A stretch of DNA of 64,000 nucleotides from Heliorestis convoluta (GTDB taxonomy: Bacteria > Bacillota > Desulfitobacteriia > Heliobacteriales > Heliobacteriaceae). Below are positions 17,996-27,671 of the stretch, piece by piece. The notes under the pieces are model-generated. The model worked only from the letters and a program-made list of their open reading frames with translations. It was not told where the DNA came from and made no database searches. Within the stretch, counting starts at the first letter, position 1. Each line of letters starts with the position of its first letter. The position numbers were made by a program, and so were the translations under genes. The stretch lies in assembly GCF_009649955.1 (NCBI RefSeq), contig NZ_CP045875.1, positions 2,089,501 to 2,153,500 of the forward strand, read 5' to 3'.

Positions 17996-19165
17996 TTGGC
18001 CAGTCAAAATGTACACCACCTAGAAAGAGATGGCAAAAAAATTATTCTCATCGGAACAGCACATGTTTCTCCAAAAAGTGTAGAAGAAGTAAAAGAGGTT
18101 ATAGAGCAGTATAAGCCTGACGCGGTCTGTGTAGAATTATGCCAAGCTCGATATCAATCGATTACCGATGCTGATCGATGGAAGAAAATGGACGTTGTTA
18201 AGGTAATTAAAGAAGGCAAGGCGATGATGCTTTTAAGCAACTTGATTTTGTCTTCCCACCAAAAGCGCTTGGCTCGCAAATTCGGAATCAAACCAGGACA
18301 GGAAATGATCCAGGGCATTGAATCAGCGAAAGAAGTGAATGCAACCCTTTGCCTCGCTGATCGAGATATACAAAGTACCATGTTACGGCTATGGAGAAGC
18401 ATGGGCTTTGTCGGTAAAATGCAATTGATGATGCAACTGTTATTCAGCCTTTTTTCTAATGACGATATGACGGAAGAAGAATTAGAGAAGATGAAAGGGC
18501 AGGACATGCTTGCTTCCGTATTGGAAGAATTGTCTCGCTCTTTTCCCCTTTTCAAAACCATTTTGATTGATGAAAGAGATCAATATCTTGCCGAGAAGAT
18601 AAAAACAGCCCCTGGCTCTACGGTGGTAGCTGTATTGGGAGCGGCCCATATACCTGGTGTGAAAAAAGAATTGGATCGTGATCATGATCTGAAAAAACTG
18701 AGTAAAGTACCAGCCTCTTCTTCTGTTGGCAAATACATTGGTTGGGCCATTCCTCTTGTTATTCTTGCCGTTATAGCCTCCACTTTTTCTATTGATCAAG
18801 CTACAGGCATTGATCAAATGATCAGTTGGATCCTCTGGAATGGTTCTCTTGCTGCTCTGGGAACGCTAATTGCACTCGGTCACCCCTTGTCCATTCTGGT
18901 TGCTTTCATGGCGGCACCTATAAGCTCATTAAGCCCTCTGCTTGCAGCAGGATGGTTTGCCGGACTCACAGAAGCAATTCTTCGCAAACCGAAAGTACAA
19001 GATTTTGAGAACATGTCCGAAGATGTTTACTCGCTCAAAGGTTTTTGGCGGAATAAAGTAACGCGCATTTTACTTGTTGTGGTATTGGCCAATATTGGCA
19101 GTTCACTGGGAACAATTATTGGTGGCGCTGATGTTATTAGGCAGTTTATTAATACCGTTTTTTAA
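17996..19165 (+). CDS. TraB/PrgY family membrane protein
   Basis: A 389-residue protein. Its N-terminal TraB/GumN-like domain carries ILIGTAHVSPKSVEEV (near residue 17), AVCVELCQARY and VVAVLGAAHIPGV. The C-terminal half has several hydrophobic segments (about 240-390). The family includes enterococcal pheromone shutdown proteins and is probably protease-like. It starts at TTG 17996 after AGGAAGTG and is monocistronic, with a terminator just downstream. Confidence 0.9.
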   Translation: MASQNVHHLERDGKKIILIGTAHVSPKSVEEVKEVIEQYKPDAVCVELCQARYQSITDADRWKKMDVVKVIKEGKAMMLLSNLILSSHQKRLARKFGIKPGQEMIQGIESAKEVNATLCLADRDIQSTMLRLWRSMGFVGKMQLMMQLLFSLFSNDDMTEEELEKMKGQDMLASVLEELSRSFPLFKTILIDERDQYLAEKIKTAPGSTVVAVLGAAHIPGVKKELDRDHDLKKLSKVPASSSVGKYIGWAIPLVILAVIASTFSIDQATGIDQMISWILWNGSLAALGTLIALGHPLSILVAFMAAPISSLSPLLAAGWFAGLTEAILRKPKVQDFENMSEDVYSLKGFWRNKVTRILLVVVLANIGSSLGTIIGGADVIRQFINTVF

Positions 19166-19171
19166 CCAAAG

Positions 19172-19206
19172 AAGACGATCGCCTCTTGGGGCAGATCGTC
19201 TTTTTC
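19172..19206 (+). terminator. Terminator after the traB-like gene
   Basis: AAGACGATC pairs with GATCGTCTT, followed by TTTTTCTT. It also lies at the end of the convergent cheX gene. Confidence 0.85.
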
Positions 19207-19212
19207 TTGTTA

Positions 19213-19677
19213 TTACGCTCTCTCTTTTAAGTAAATAATTACATCAAACTCACCAATAGAGCTCTTTAATGTCAAGAGTAAAGCTTTCTCGTTGTTCATA
19301 GAAGAAGAGGTATATTGACCGACAAAAATCTGTGGTGGCGCAATATCACAGATATAACTTTTTTGACTCAATTGTGTTAAGGCATTGCCTCCGATGATAT
19401 TGGCCACTTCACCAAGAGCAGAAGAAACAAAGCTGTCGATCTCATCCATTTGCATACCAGCCATGATCTTAACCATTTCCAAAGTCATTGCTTTGGGAAA
19501 GCAGAACAAAATGGTACCGCGAATATCGCCTGTTACACCGAGCAATACACTCGCATCTTTGCTACTTACGATGGCTTCTACTACTTGTAGAGACCCCTTC
19601 TCTGTATCTAAGTCTAGCATCAACTGAAATACTTCTCGAGTGGCGAGATAAAAGGCGTTAACATATTCTGCTTTCAT
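19213..19677 (-). CDS. cheX: CheX-type chemotaxis phosphatase
   Basis: A 154-residue CheX/CheC-like protein that dephosphorylates CheY-P. The catalytic segment is GEVANIIGGNALTQL (ExxN pattern), preceded by VLLGVTGDIRGTILFCFP. The length matches CheX. Its start overlaps the upstream bacteriohemerythrin stop (ATGA), so oxygen or iron sensing and chemotaxis output are probably coupled in one operon. Confidence 0.88.
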   Translation of the reverse strand: MKAEYVNAFYLATREVFQLMLDLDTEKGSLQVVEAIVSSKDASVLLGVTGDIRGTILFCFPKAMTLEMVKIMAGMQMDEIDSFVSSALGEVANIIGGNALTQLSQKSYICDIAPPQIFVGQYTSSSMNNEKALLLTLKSSIGEFDVIIYLKERA

Positions 19678-20096
19678 CGGGAATCGCCTCCCTGCTTAAC
19701 CACGTATCTTCCAATTTTTTGATCCATAGAGGCGACGTGCATAATCAACCAGGTCATGAGCTTGCCACCAAATTCTAAAGCCACCTCTTCGGGATAGCCT
19801 TCTTGCTCAAAGCGTTGCACATATTCTTGAACCGCCCTTTTAAACTCTTCGTGCGCTTCTTTATGCTTTTTGAGATCAGGATAGCCAATCTTCTCTAGGT
19901 AAGATTCTTCGTCATTAAAATGATCGACTACATAGGCTTGCATAAAAGAAATTGTTTCTTTTACGTTTTCTGCTTTTTCTTCCCAAGTTCCTGACTTGCG
20001 CACCGTCTGAATGAATGTAGATACACGGCGAAATAGCTCTTCGTGCTGCTGGTCAATTTCGGCAACGCCAATCTTATACTTATCTTTCCACATCAA
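19674..20096 (-). CDS. Bacteriohemerythrin
   Basis: A 140-residue four-helix di-iron protein that binds oxygen. Ligand motifs are present in order: IDQQHEEL (His, Glu), HFNDEE (His, Glu), HKEAHEEF (two His) and WLIMHVASMDQKIG (His, Asp). It is the first gene of a two-gene unit with cheX and likely works in oxygen delivery or aerotaxis-type sensing in an anaerobe. Confidence 0.95.
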   Translation of the reverse strand: MMWKDKYKIGVAEIDQQHEELFRRVSTFIQTVRKSGTWEEKAENVKETISFMQAYVVDHFNDEESYLEKIGYPDLKKHKEAHEEFKRAVQEYVQRFEQEGYPEEVALEFGGKLMTWLIMHVASMDQKIGRYVVKQGGDSR

Positions 20097-20507
20097 TAAT
20101 GAGACTCCTTTCTCTTTTCCCTATTCTTGCAACTTCTTCTTTATGGAGTACAGGTGCTTTTAACATATAGTTTCTACCACAAGGACACCATTCCTCTTGT
20201 TGAAAAAAATACAATGGGGGTTGCTCTTCTTCTGCTTCTCCTCGTAGATAGGATTTCCCAAATATTTTGGTATAATTTACGAGTTGGCTGTAGAATTTGG
20301 ATTGAATGGGCTATCTCTTTTTCAAGAATTAAAGTTATTAAGTCCTAGCTCTTTTTTATTTAATTATTTTAAAATTAAAGATAAAAAACATACTGACAAG
20401 TATAAAAAAATAATGCTATTATTTTAACATAGCCTATGCCAGCATAAAGATCATCTTTCTTGACTAGGAAAGGAGAAAATTAAAACGAAAGAGCAGGGAA
20501 GGAAAGC
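20097..20507. other. Intergenic region between divergent genes, no supported gene
   Basis: AT-rich 410-bp gap between divergent bacteriohemerythrin and MCP genes. It must hold both promoters. A 73-codon plus-strand frame here has no ribosome site or family likeness and is not called. AGGAAAGGAG sits shortly before the MCP start. Confidence 0.5.
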
Positions 20508-22616
20508 ATGAAACTAAAAATCAAAGAACGATTGCTTCTTTTCATTGTATCTACACTTGTGATTGTCCTAACGACAGCAATCGCAAGCGGAGCCATCATG
20601 ACTCGTCAGATTGTCCAAGAAATTTCGAATGATGAAGTGTTACTTCTAGCTAAAGAGCAGGCTGCAGAAGTCCAGATCTTTTTGGACAAGCCCATGGCGG
20701 AAGCAAGAGCTTTAGCAGAAGCATTAGCAGGGCTTCAACAAAGAGGACAAACCGATCGAGAGACAGCCCATCAAATTATGCAAAGCCTCTTGAAAAAAAA
20801 TGAAGACTACTTAGGCATCTGGACGCTGTGGGAACCAAACGCCTTCGATGGCAATGATCAAGCCTATGTAAATGCACCAGGTCATGATGAAACGGGACGC
20901 TTTATCCCTTATTGGGTAAAAAGTGGCAATCGTATTATCTTACAGCCCTGTGGTAACTACGAGGTACCCGGTGCTGGTGATTACTATCTCATTGCCAAAG
21001 CAACCAAAGAAGAGACCATTATGGAGCCATATGCCTACCTTATAGATGGAGAAGAAGTCACCCTTGTTTCTCTCGTTGTTCCCGTTTTAATAGAGAATCA
21101 ATTTGTTGGAGTTGTAGGAATTGATGTAGCTTTACATACTTTTATTGAAAAACATAGAGCCGTACAAATCTTCAACAGTGGTTCCGTTCATTTGATTACC
21201 CATGAAGGCACTTTTGTATCATTTAGAGATGATTCTTACATTGGTAAAAATATTGCTGACCTTGATGGTGGGCAACATAACGGTGCTATTGAGGCTTTAC
21301 GTAAGAACGAAATTTTTCATAAGGAATTTCATTCTGATCTATTGGGGGAGCAAATTGCTACCCTATACGTACCTTTTACAGTGGGTAACAGTACCACGCC
21401 CTGGTCTTTGGGCGTTATCGTATCACTGAATGAAATCTACGCCAAAGCCAATTATTTGTTGCTTTGGCAGATTGGATTCGGTATTGCTGGTATACTCATT
21501 ATGAGCGCCATTGTCTACTCGGTAGCTCACTTTATAACGAGTCCACTGCGCAATGTCTTACAGGGATTGGATAAAGTGGCCAATGGAGACTTTAGAACAA
21601 AGATGGCAGAAAAAGATTTGGCAAGAAGCGATGAGATTGGCCAAATCGCAGTAGCCGTGGAAACAATGACGCAGAACATGAAAGAAGCAGTAGAAAGAAT
21701 TGCACAAGTAGCAGAGGAATTGTCTGCTTCTGGACAAGAACTATCAGCATCGACACAAACAGTCTCAGCCAATATGGAAGAAGTATCTGCTTCTTCTGAA
21801 GAAATCTCTGCAAGCATGGAGACACTTTCTGCCTCAGCAGAAGAAATCAGTGCTTCTAGCGAGCAAACGGTAACCGCTTTAAAGCAGTTAAATGAAGATG
21901 CCACCACATCTTATTCCAAAGCACAAGAAGTCAATGCTAGAGCCAACGATTTGGTGAAAAAAGCCGGCACATCGCACGAACAAGCGGGCAATATGTATGA
22001 GACTATTAACAGCAAAATGAACCAGGCCATTGAAGAAGCGAAGATAGTAACCGAAATAGCCCATCTAGCTGATTCAATTGCTGATATATCGGCGCAGACC
22101 AATCTTTTGGCCTTGAATGCAGCCATAGAAGCATCTCATGCTGGCGAGCAAGGTCGAGGCTTTGCCGTCGTAGCCGATGAAGTCCGCAAATTGGCCAATC
22201 ATTCCGCCGAATCGGTACAAAACATTCAAAAAGTAACGAAAAAAGTACAACTTTCTATCGAATCACTCGTTACAAGCAGTCAAGAATTAATGAACTTTCT
22301 CAATACACAAGTGAAAACAGATTACGAATCTTTCGTTGGTGTAGGCGCTAAGTACCAAGAAGATGCCGAGACTTTCCATCAAATTGTAACAGAAACATCA
22401 AAGCTAACAAAAGAAGTCTTAGCATCAACAACAGAAGTATCAAAAGCAATAGAACAAGTCACAGAAATGGTGAATCAAGCGAACAAAGGAACCACCGAAA
22501 TCGCCCGAGGTGCTGAGCATACAAGCGAAGCCTTGAATGATGTAAGCAATACAGCCGTCAATCAAGCCCAAATGGCCGATGAGCTTGATAGCTTGGTAAA
22601 GAAGTTTAAATGGTAA
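20508..22616 (+). CDS. Methyl-accepting chemotaxis protein, Cache sensor
   Basis: A 702-residue transducer. An N-terminal membrane segment (about 8-32) precedes a large extracellular dCache-like domain (about 35-315: [18 protein letters not shown]...[11 protein letters not shown]), a second membrane segment (about 320-345), a HAMP domain and an MCP signalling domain. The hairpin tip matches [37 protein letters not shown]-type sequence. A Ser/Ala/Glu-rich heptad stretch after HAMP encodes the repetitive [10 protein letters not shown] pattern. The ligand is unknown; Cache domains usually bind small organic molecules. Confidence 0.95.
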   Translation: MKLKIKERLLLFIVSTLVIVLTTAIASGAIMTRQIVQEISNDEVLLLAKEQAAEVQIFLDKPMAEARALAEALAGLQQRGQTDRETAHQIMQSLLKKNEDYLGIWTLWEPNAFDGNDQAYVNAPGHDETGRFIPYWVKSGNRIILQPCGNYEVPGAGDYYLIAKATKEETIMEPYAYLIDGEEVTLVSLVVPVLIENQFVGVVGIDVALHTFIEKHRAVQIFNSGSVHLITHEGTFVSFRDDSYIGKNIADLDGGQHNGAIEALRKNEIFHKEFHSDLLGEQIATLYVPFTVGNSTTPWSLGVIVSLNEIYAKANYLLLWQIGFGIAGILIMSAIVYSVAHFITSPLRNVLQGLDKVANGDFRTKMAEKDLARSDEIGQIAVAVETMTQNMKEAVERIAQVAEELSASGQELSASTQTVSANMEEVSASSEEISASMETLSASAEEISASSEQTVTALKQLNEDATTSYSKAQEVNARANDLVKKAGTSHEQAGNMYETINSKMNQAIEEAKIVTEIAHLADSIADISAQTNLLALNAAIEASHAGEQGRGFAVVADEVRKLANHSAESVQNIQKVTKKVQLSIESLVTSSQELMNFLNTQVKTDYESFVGVGAKYQEDAETFHQIVTETSKLTKEVLASTTEVSKAIEQVTEMVNQANKGTTEIARGAEHTSEALNDVSNTAVNQAQMADELDSLVKKFKW

Positions 22617-22618
22617 GG

Positions 22619-22663
22619 AACAGCCAGAGGGGAGTTGTTAAAGCTCTCTTCTGGCTGTTTTTA
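22619..22663 (+). terminator. Terminator of the MCP gene
   Basis: ACAGCCAGAGGGGAG pairs with CTCTCTTCTGGCTGT (one wobble region), followed by TTTTTAAAA just after the stop codon. Confidence 0.85.
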
Positions 22664-22791
22664 AAATGCCGAAGGTTCTGCCCTTTGCCACAAAACAAGC
22701 AAAAGGGTCAGGCTTTTTCTTACTTTGACAGAAGCAATCGAATGCTGTATCCTCGAAAAAAGCCAAGAAACCAATGACAGGAGGTCTACAT

Positions 22792-23778
22792 TTGAAGAAA
22801 AACCTAGCAGCCTTACTCCTTCTTACCATCTTAACCTTCACATTCACCCTATCGGGATGCACCATCGAAGAGACATCACAAAAAGAAAGACCACCTTCAA
22901 CAGCAGAAAATCAACAAAGCCAAAACACAGCCCCAACAAAGGCCTCGTCTACCGAGGCAATCGAAGAAAAAGAGAACCAACAAAGGGAAACCTCTCCCGC
23001 AGAACGACCAAGCCAGGAACTTACTCTCCACTTTATCGACGTCGGTCAAGGCGATAGTATTCTCATTACCACCCCCAACGGATCGACCTTGCTCATAGAC
23101 GCCGGACCTCAAAGTGCAGGACAAAAAGTGGTAAGTTACTTAAAAAAGGCTGGTATCACTTCTATTGATAAGCTTATCAGCACCCATCCTCATAGCGACC
23201 ATATCGGTGGTATGCAAGAAGTCTTAGCTAAATTTGAGATTGGCCAAATCTACGACCCCGGTCACGTCCATAGCACGCGCACTTTTGAACAGTACTTAGA
23301 GACCATCGACGAGCGGAACATTCCTTTTATCATCGCCGAAAGAGGCATGACAATCGACATAGATCCTCAAGTAGCTATTGAAATCCTGCACCCACCAGAG
23401 CCACAAGAAAGTGCCAACAATAGTTCCATTGCCCTGAAGCTTCAATATGGACAGATAGCAGCTCTACTCACAGGTGATGGCGAAAAAGAAGCAGAAGAAA
23501 TGATGCTTCAATATGCAGGCTCAAGCGTAAAAAGCACCATCTTAAAAGCAGGTCATCACGGCTCTAACACTTCAACCATAGAACCATTCCTCCAAGCCGT
23601 CAACCCGGAAGTAGCCATCATCCAGGTCGGGGTTAACAACCGCTATGGCCACCCTCATCAAGAAGTGCTCCATCGACTCACCCAAAAAGGTATCAAAATA
23701 TATCGCAACGATCTCCATGGTGACGTTGTTCTAACCACAGATGGTCATACTTATACAGTAAGAACAGAAAAAGAGTAA
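22792..23778 (+). CDS. ComEC/Rec2-like MBL-fold hydrolase lipoprotein
   Basis: A roughly 328-residue exported protein. The signal peptide ends in the lipobox LSGC (Cys acylation), followed by a Ser/Thr/Glu/Gln-rich linker. The metallo-beta-lactamase domain begins LHFIDVGQGDSILI and has the metal motif THPHSDHIGG, GDGEKEAEE and ILKAGHHGSNTST. This matches the stand-alone DNA-internalisation-related competence hydrolases. TTG 22792 is 7 nt after AGGAGG and gives the expected KK-plus-hydrophobic signal; ATG 22774 is less likely. It is followed by a DUF3006 gene, the usual partner. Confidence 0.9.
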   Translation: MKKNLAALLLLTILTFTFTLSGCTIEETSQKERPPSTAENQQSQNTAPTKASSTEAIEEKENQQRETSPAERPSQELTLHFIDVGQGDSILITTPNGSTLLIDAGPQSAGQKVVSYLKKAGITSIDKLISTHPHSDHIGGMQEVLAKFEIGQIYDPGHVHSTRTFEQYLETIDERNIPFIIAERGMTIDIDPQVAIEILHPPEPQESANNSSIALKLQYGQIAALLTGDGEKEAEEMMLQYAGSSVKSTILKAGHHGSNTSTIEPFLQAVNPEVAIIQVGVNNRYGHPHQEVLHRLTQKGIKIYRNDLHGDVVLTTDGHTYTVRTEKE

Positions 23779-23790
23779 GAAGGTGAGACC

Positions 23791-24015
23791 ATGGAGTTCA
23801 AAGCAACGATCGATCGCTTTGAAGGATCCTATGCTGTTTTGCTCGTCGGAAAGCGTGACGAGACCTTAGACTGGCCCAAAAGCATGCTACCAACAGACGC
23901 TAGAGAAGGCGACGTTGTATTGATACATCTCACACTAGACAAAAAAGAAAGGCAAGCAAGAGACAAGCGAGTAAAAAGCCTGCTCGACAAGTTAACACAA
24001 AAGAATCAAGGCTGA
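23791..24015 (+). CDS. DUF3006 protein
   Basis: A 74-residue small protein: FKATIDRFEGSYAVLLVG, then EGDVVLIHL and a charged helix (DKKERQARDKRVKSLLDKL). DUF3006 genes commonly follow ComEC-like MBL lipoproteins, as here, 12 nt downstream. The start ATG follows AAGGTGAG. The biochemical role is unknown. Confidence 0.88.
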   Translation: MEFKATIDRFEGSYAVLLVGKRDETLDWPKSMLPTDAREGDVVLIHLTLDKKERQARDKRVKSLLDKLTQKNQG

Positions 24016-24146
24016 GCAAAAGAATTCCTTGGAAAACTAACCATAACTGGAAGGAGACGAAAACAGTTTTTATTCGACTATTTATCTTTTCTACCATACT
24101 TATCCTCTACGGACTTTTCAACTACTGGCTTGCCCGCGTAGGTATC

Positions 24147-25238
24147 TTGGCACTGAGCCGCTATATAACAACACCCTGGCTATGGCTTTATGGAATCACT
24201 TTCTTTACCCTGGCTCTTGCTTATCCCTTGGGGCGATACCTAGAAGGCATTGTGCCATCTTTGGCTTATCCACTTGTCCTTATTGGTGCCTATTGGCTCG
24301 CAGCCATCTTATATATGGCCATGATGTTGATTACCATCGAAATCGCTCGCCTAATCCATCGCTTCCAACCCTTTATCCCCGAATCATGGCTAAATTATGA
24401 AAAAACACCACTCTACCTGGTTTTGGCTGTTCTATCTATGACAGCGCTTCTACTAACCTATGGTTCCTGGAACGCCAAAAACCCGCAAATCACTTCTTAT
24501 GAGATTGCGATTGCCAAAGAAGCTAGCAATGAAGCAGGCTCTTTAGAAGAAATGACAATAGCCGTCGTATCCGATCTGCATCTTGGTACCATCATCCATA
24601 ACGATCGCTTGTTGAAAATGGTAGAAATGGTCCAAGCCTTAGAGCCTGATCTGATCTTATTTCCCGGCGATGTTATCGACGAAGACCCAGGCCCTTTTGC
24701 CAAGCAAGATATGAAAGCAACTTTTGAAAAACTAAGAGCTCCTTATGGCATATACGCTGTACCAGGCAACCATGAATATATCGGGCAGCAATGGGATGAG
24801 ATTTTTGCTTATCTCGAAGAATCGGGTGTCACCGTCTTGCGCGATGAATATAGACGAATTGATGATCTTTTCTACATTGTCGGCAGAGATGACCTTTCTC
24901 GGAAAAACTTCGCTGGAACAGAGCGAAAAAGCCTTGCAGAAGTCATGGAACAGATCGATCCAACATTGCCCATTCTTCTCTTGGATCATCAACCTTTTTA
25001 TTTAGAAGAAGCCGTAGAGCAAGGCGTGGACCTGCAAGTATCAGGTCACACCCATCGCGGTCAGCTATTTCCCTTTAATCTAGTCACCCACTTTATGTTC
25101 GAGACAGACTGGGGTCATCTCGTGAAAGGCGACAGCCACTTTATCGTTTCTACAGGCTTTGGCACCTGGGGTCCACCGATTCGAATCGGCAATCGACCTG
25201 AAGTGGTAGAGATTCGGCTTTATTTTCGAGCCCCGTAA
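24147..25238 (+). CDS. Membrane-anchored metallophosphoesterase (YkuE/YaeI type)
   Basis: A calcineurin-like phosphoesterase with N-terminal membrane helices. Motifs: VSDLHLGTI, FPGDVIDED, PGNHEY, LLDHQP, SGHTHRGQLFP. This set matches enzymes that act on membrane-linked substrates. The reading frame stays open upstream of TTG 24147 and encodes another plausible first helix (FIRLFIFSTILILYGLFNYW). The true start is probably near 24066-24072, where AAGGAG (24051-24056) is followed only by GTT and ATT codons; a start-codon mutation or a rare ATT start is possible. Confidence 0.88.
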   Translation: MALSRYITTPWLWLYGITFFTLALAYPLGRYLEGIVPSLAYPLVLIGAYWLAAILYMAMMLITIEIARLIHRFQPFIPESWLNYEKTPLYLVLAVLSMTALLLTYGSWNAKNPQITSYEIAIAKEASNEAGSLEEMTIAVVSDLHLGTIIHNDRLLKMVEMVQALEPDLILFPGDVIDEDPGPFAKQDMKATFEKLRAPYGIYAVPGNHEYIGQQWDEIFAYLEESGVTVLRDEYRRIDDLFYIVGRDDLSRKNFAGTERKSLAEVMEQIDPTLPILLLDHQPFYLEEAVEQGVDLQVSGHTHRGQLFPFNLVTHFMFETDWGHLVKGDSHFIVSTGFGTWGPPIRIGNRPEVVEIRLYFRAP

Positions 25239-25321
25239 AAAGTTTTTAAGCATCGCAACAAGCGTGAAAAACATCAAAGGATCGTAGACACGATGCCTAC
25301 CCTAAAGGCCTTTTTCTAGTA

Positions 25322-25361
25322 AAAAGCCAGATGACACTTTTTAAAAGGTCATCTGGCTTTA
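25322..25361 (-). terminator. Terminator of the carbonic anhydrase gene
   Basis: AAGCCAGATGAC pairs with GTCATCTGGCTT. On the minus strand it is followed by TTTTT just after the gene's stop. Confidence 0.85.
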
Positions 25362-25369
25362 CAGAACAT

Positions 25370-26140
25370 TTAATCAAAAAAGCGTACTTCACCCGTTTCT
25401 AAAAGATACTTTGCCCCAACAATCTCTACCTTTCCTTGATCAACAAAAGGGCGAAGCGTCGTATTATTAAGTAGTTTTCCTACAACGGTTTCTATGTTCT
25501 TATTAATCGACGCTTCATACAGCAAATCTTCTTGTACACCTTCGCTTTGTGCTTTTTGTACCGAGGGCTGAATCAGCGATAGCAACGTAGTCATAGGGCT
25601 TGCCTCAGGATTTTCAATGGCTTCACAGCAGCTATCGACAGCGGCTATGACGGCACCACAGTTTTCATGACCTAACACAACTATCAGAGGGCTATGCAAA
25701 TGCTCCACAGCATACTCTACAGAAGCCATAGCCACAGCATCAGCCACATTACCAGCAACTCGAATCACAAAAAGATCACCCAAAGCTTGATCAAAAATAA
25801 TTTCAGGTGGCACTCTCGAGTCAGAACAACCAACAATAACGGCAAAAGGCTGTTGACCCTGCTCCTTCAATTGCACACGTTGGTCTTTGCTAACATCCTT
25901 GTCGGTCAATTTATGTTCTATATACCGCTTATTACCCTCTATTAACCGCTTTTTGGACTCTTCGGGTGTTAATGCCGCTTCTGCATTTATATTTTTCCCA
26001 TCTAATAAAGCTAGGGCTGATTCTTCCTTGTCAAAAACAAGAGAGAATCCTGCAAAGGCTACGAGCAGAGCAATGCCTAAAAGGCTAAAGACTACATACA
26101 TTTTCCAAGAACGAGGTCTTTTCCAAATAAAAATCTTCAA
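25370..26140 (-). CDS. Beta-class carbonic anhydrase with N-terminal membrane anchor
   Basis: About 256 residues. The N-terminal hydrophobic segment (YVVFSLLGIALLVAFAGFSL) looks like an uncleaved anchor or a signal, followed by a beta-CA domain. Zinc ligands are Cys and Asp/Arg in GCSDSRVPPE and His/Cys in LGHENCGAV. It catalyses CO2/bicarbonate interconversion, probably outside the membrane. TTG 26140 follows GAGGGAGGGA; ATG 26164 upstream overlaps that site and is less likely. Confidence 0.92.
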   Translation of the reverse strand: MKIFIWKRPRSWKMYVVFSLLGIALLVAFAGFSLVFDKEESALALLDGKNINAEAALTPEESKKRLIEGNKRYIEHKLTDKDVSKDQRVQLKEQGQQPFAVIVGCSDSRVPPEIIFDQALGDLFVIRVAGNVADAVAMASVEYAVEHLHSPLIVVLGHENCGAVIAAVDSCCEAIENPEASPMTTLLSLIQPSVQKAQSEGVQEDLLYEASINKNIETVVGKLLNNTTLRPFVDQGKVEIVGAKYLLETGEVRFFD

Positions 26141-26308
26141 AAAATAGCTCCCTCCCTCAAACAAAAGAAACGTCTGCCTACATTTCTAATCTTTTTACTA
26201 AAATTTTTCTCTCAATGACCAAAAAAAGAATCACCAACCTTTCATAAAAAACTTATGAAGGCGATGGGAGGGTGAGAATCATAAGATTGTATTTTAGCCC
26301 TATATCAC

Positions 26309-26334
26309 ATTGGGGTTACTTCATAGAGGGCCTG
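26309..26334. repeat. Orphan border fragment of the structured repeat
   Basis: TTGGGGTTACTTCATAGAGG here matches 19 of 20 bases of the sequence just before unit A in repeat copy 1 (10805-10824). The hairpin units themselves are absent. It lies directly before a secreted-protein gene. Confidence 0.6.
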
Positions 26335-26354
26335 GGATAACTAACAACAAAAAG

Positions 26355-26888
26355 GTGAACAAAACATTTTTTACTGCAATAACGCTATTTTTATTTGCTC
26401 TTGTTCTTTCTACAAAAGCTTTCGCAGTTGGCGGAGGAGAAATAGCTACAGAGGAGATTCATTTTGAAGAGTCCATAGTTGCTACGGAACAAGAAAAGCA
26501 GATAGAACAATTAAAATTTAATGAAATTGCAATTGAGAGCGAAATCAATGAAATTGATGAAAGTGAACCAACTCTTTTAGGCGTCAATACCTCAAAAAAT
26601 CTGAATCTCTCACTAGGCGAGAAATGGTCAACAAACTTCAAAATGAATAACTGGTTTTCCGATGATCACAACGCATTTAACGTAAAAGTATCGAACGTGA
26701 CCAGTGGCAAATATAAAATCCTGATCAAGGCTACAAATGGCTATAATTACGAAAGCCTTGAATATTCAAAAGGAGCGACTGTTACGATAAGCAATGCACA
26801 AAGTGACGTTACTTACACTGTAATCATCCTGAGCACATCAACCAATAATTTGATTGCAAAAGTTGATATTACAAGTTATATCAAGTGA
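26355..26888 (+). CDS. Secreted protein of unknown function
   Basis: A roughly 178-residue protein. It has a clear signal peptide (NKTFFTAITLFLFALVLSTKAFA, cleavage after AFA), an acidic linker, then a beta-rich region (WSTNFKMNNWFSDDHNAFNVKVSN) that could be a small extracellular sandwich domain. GTG 26355 gives the cleanest signal peptide, with AAAAAGG overlapping it. The family is not recognised. Confidence 0.6.
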   Translation: MNKTFFTAITLFLFALVLSTKAFAVGGGEIATEEIHFEESIVATEQEKQIEQLKFNEIAIESEINEIDESEPTLLGVNTSKNLNLSLGEKWSTNFKMNNWFSDDHNAFNVKVSNVTSGKYKILIKATNGYNYESLEYSKGATVTISNAQSDVTYTVIILSTSTNNLIAKVDITSYIK

Positions 26889-26945
26889 AAAGTATAAATT
26901 TTCTTGCGAATGAGAATACAAAGGCACCTCAATAGGGAGGTTAAG

Positions 26946-27134
26946 ATGAGAAAAGAAGCTTTTTTCATCCAAATTGTCATACCACTATTTGTTGGGAACT
27001 TTATAGCTGGTTTTCTAGGTAAGTATATTACAGACGGAATGATTGACTGGAAGTTCGCTTCATTTTATTCGCTTATATGGAGTCCAATATATTCAATGAT
27101 ATTATGGAAATCTCGTCATAAATTACATCCGTAG
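26946..27134 (+). CDS. Small membrane protein, unknown
   Basis: 62 residues. There are two hydrophobic segments (FFIQIVIPLFVGNFIAGFLG and FASFYSLIWSPIYSMILW) and a basic C-terminus. ATG 26946 follows GGGAGG at good spacing. It probably shares a transcript with the secreted-protein gene before it, ending at the hairpin near 27194. Confidence 0.5.
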   Translation: MRKEAFFIQIVIPLFVGNFIAGFLGKYITDGMIDWKFASFYSLIWSPIYSMILWKSRHKLHP

Positions 27135-27193
27135 GGGATTTATATGAGTAGAATCACCTTGTACCTCCACTCTACACCTACATTAACCAACGA

Positions 27194-27240
27194 AGAGCAG
27201 TTCCCCACACATCGTGGCTGGACTGCTCTTTTTATTTTTG
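27194..27240 (+). terminator. Terminator
   Basis: GAGCAGTTCC pairs with GGACTGCTC (one unpaired base), followed by TTTTTATTTTTG. Confidence 0.75.
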
Positions 27241-27258
27241 TAGAGGACGGTGGCTTTA

Positions 27259-27456
27259 ATGACGAAAAACAGCAACAGCAATCTCCAACTCGACACCATC
27301 CACAACATCGACATCCACGACGGCCTCCGACTACTCCCTGACAACTCCATCGACCTCATCATCGCTGACCCACCGTATGGCATCAGACACTGTAAAAGCC
27401 CTTTGACATGGTTACGTCATGATCTTTTACTACCTTACGTCACGGATTTTTACTAG
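27259..27456 (+). pseudogene. Truncated DNA methyltransferase N-terminus
   Basis: The first about 45 residues (NIDIHDGLRLLPDNSIDLIIADPPYGI) match the start of N4/N6 amino-methyltransferases, including the catalytic DPPY motif. After that the frame passes into unrelated sequence and stops. No target-recognition domain or SAM FxGxG motif is left, so it is a remnant. Confidence 0.7.
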
Positions 27457-27671
27457 GTATTGACTAAAAAGGCTAGGGGATGTCACGATTTTTTACATGG
27501 TCAAAACTATCTTTATGCAGATAAAGAATGACTTCGTCAAACCTTAAACAATAAACAAACATTACACAATAAAAAGAGGTCTAGCTGTCAAAAAAATAAG
27601 AGATCTTTCACCCAAAAGCAGGAATTTGTAAGGGCATGTCGAATTAAGCAGATAATTCCACTTACAAAGGG

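Noticed and set aside
20127-20348. 73-codon plus-strand ORF between bacteriohemerythrin and the MCP
   Set aside because: No ribosome site, no family likeness, and it covers the divergent promoter region.
22660-22770. Second terminator or riboswitch between the MCP and MBL genes
   Set aside because: CCCTTTGC...GCAAAAGGG can pair, but it has no T tract directly after it and no aptamer-like conservation was recognised.
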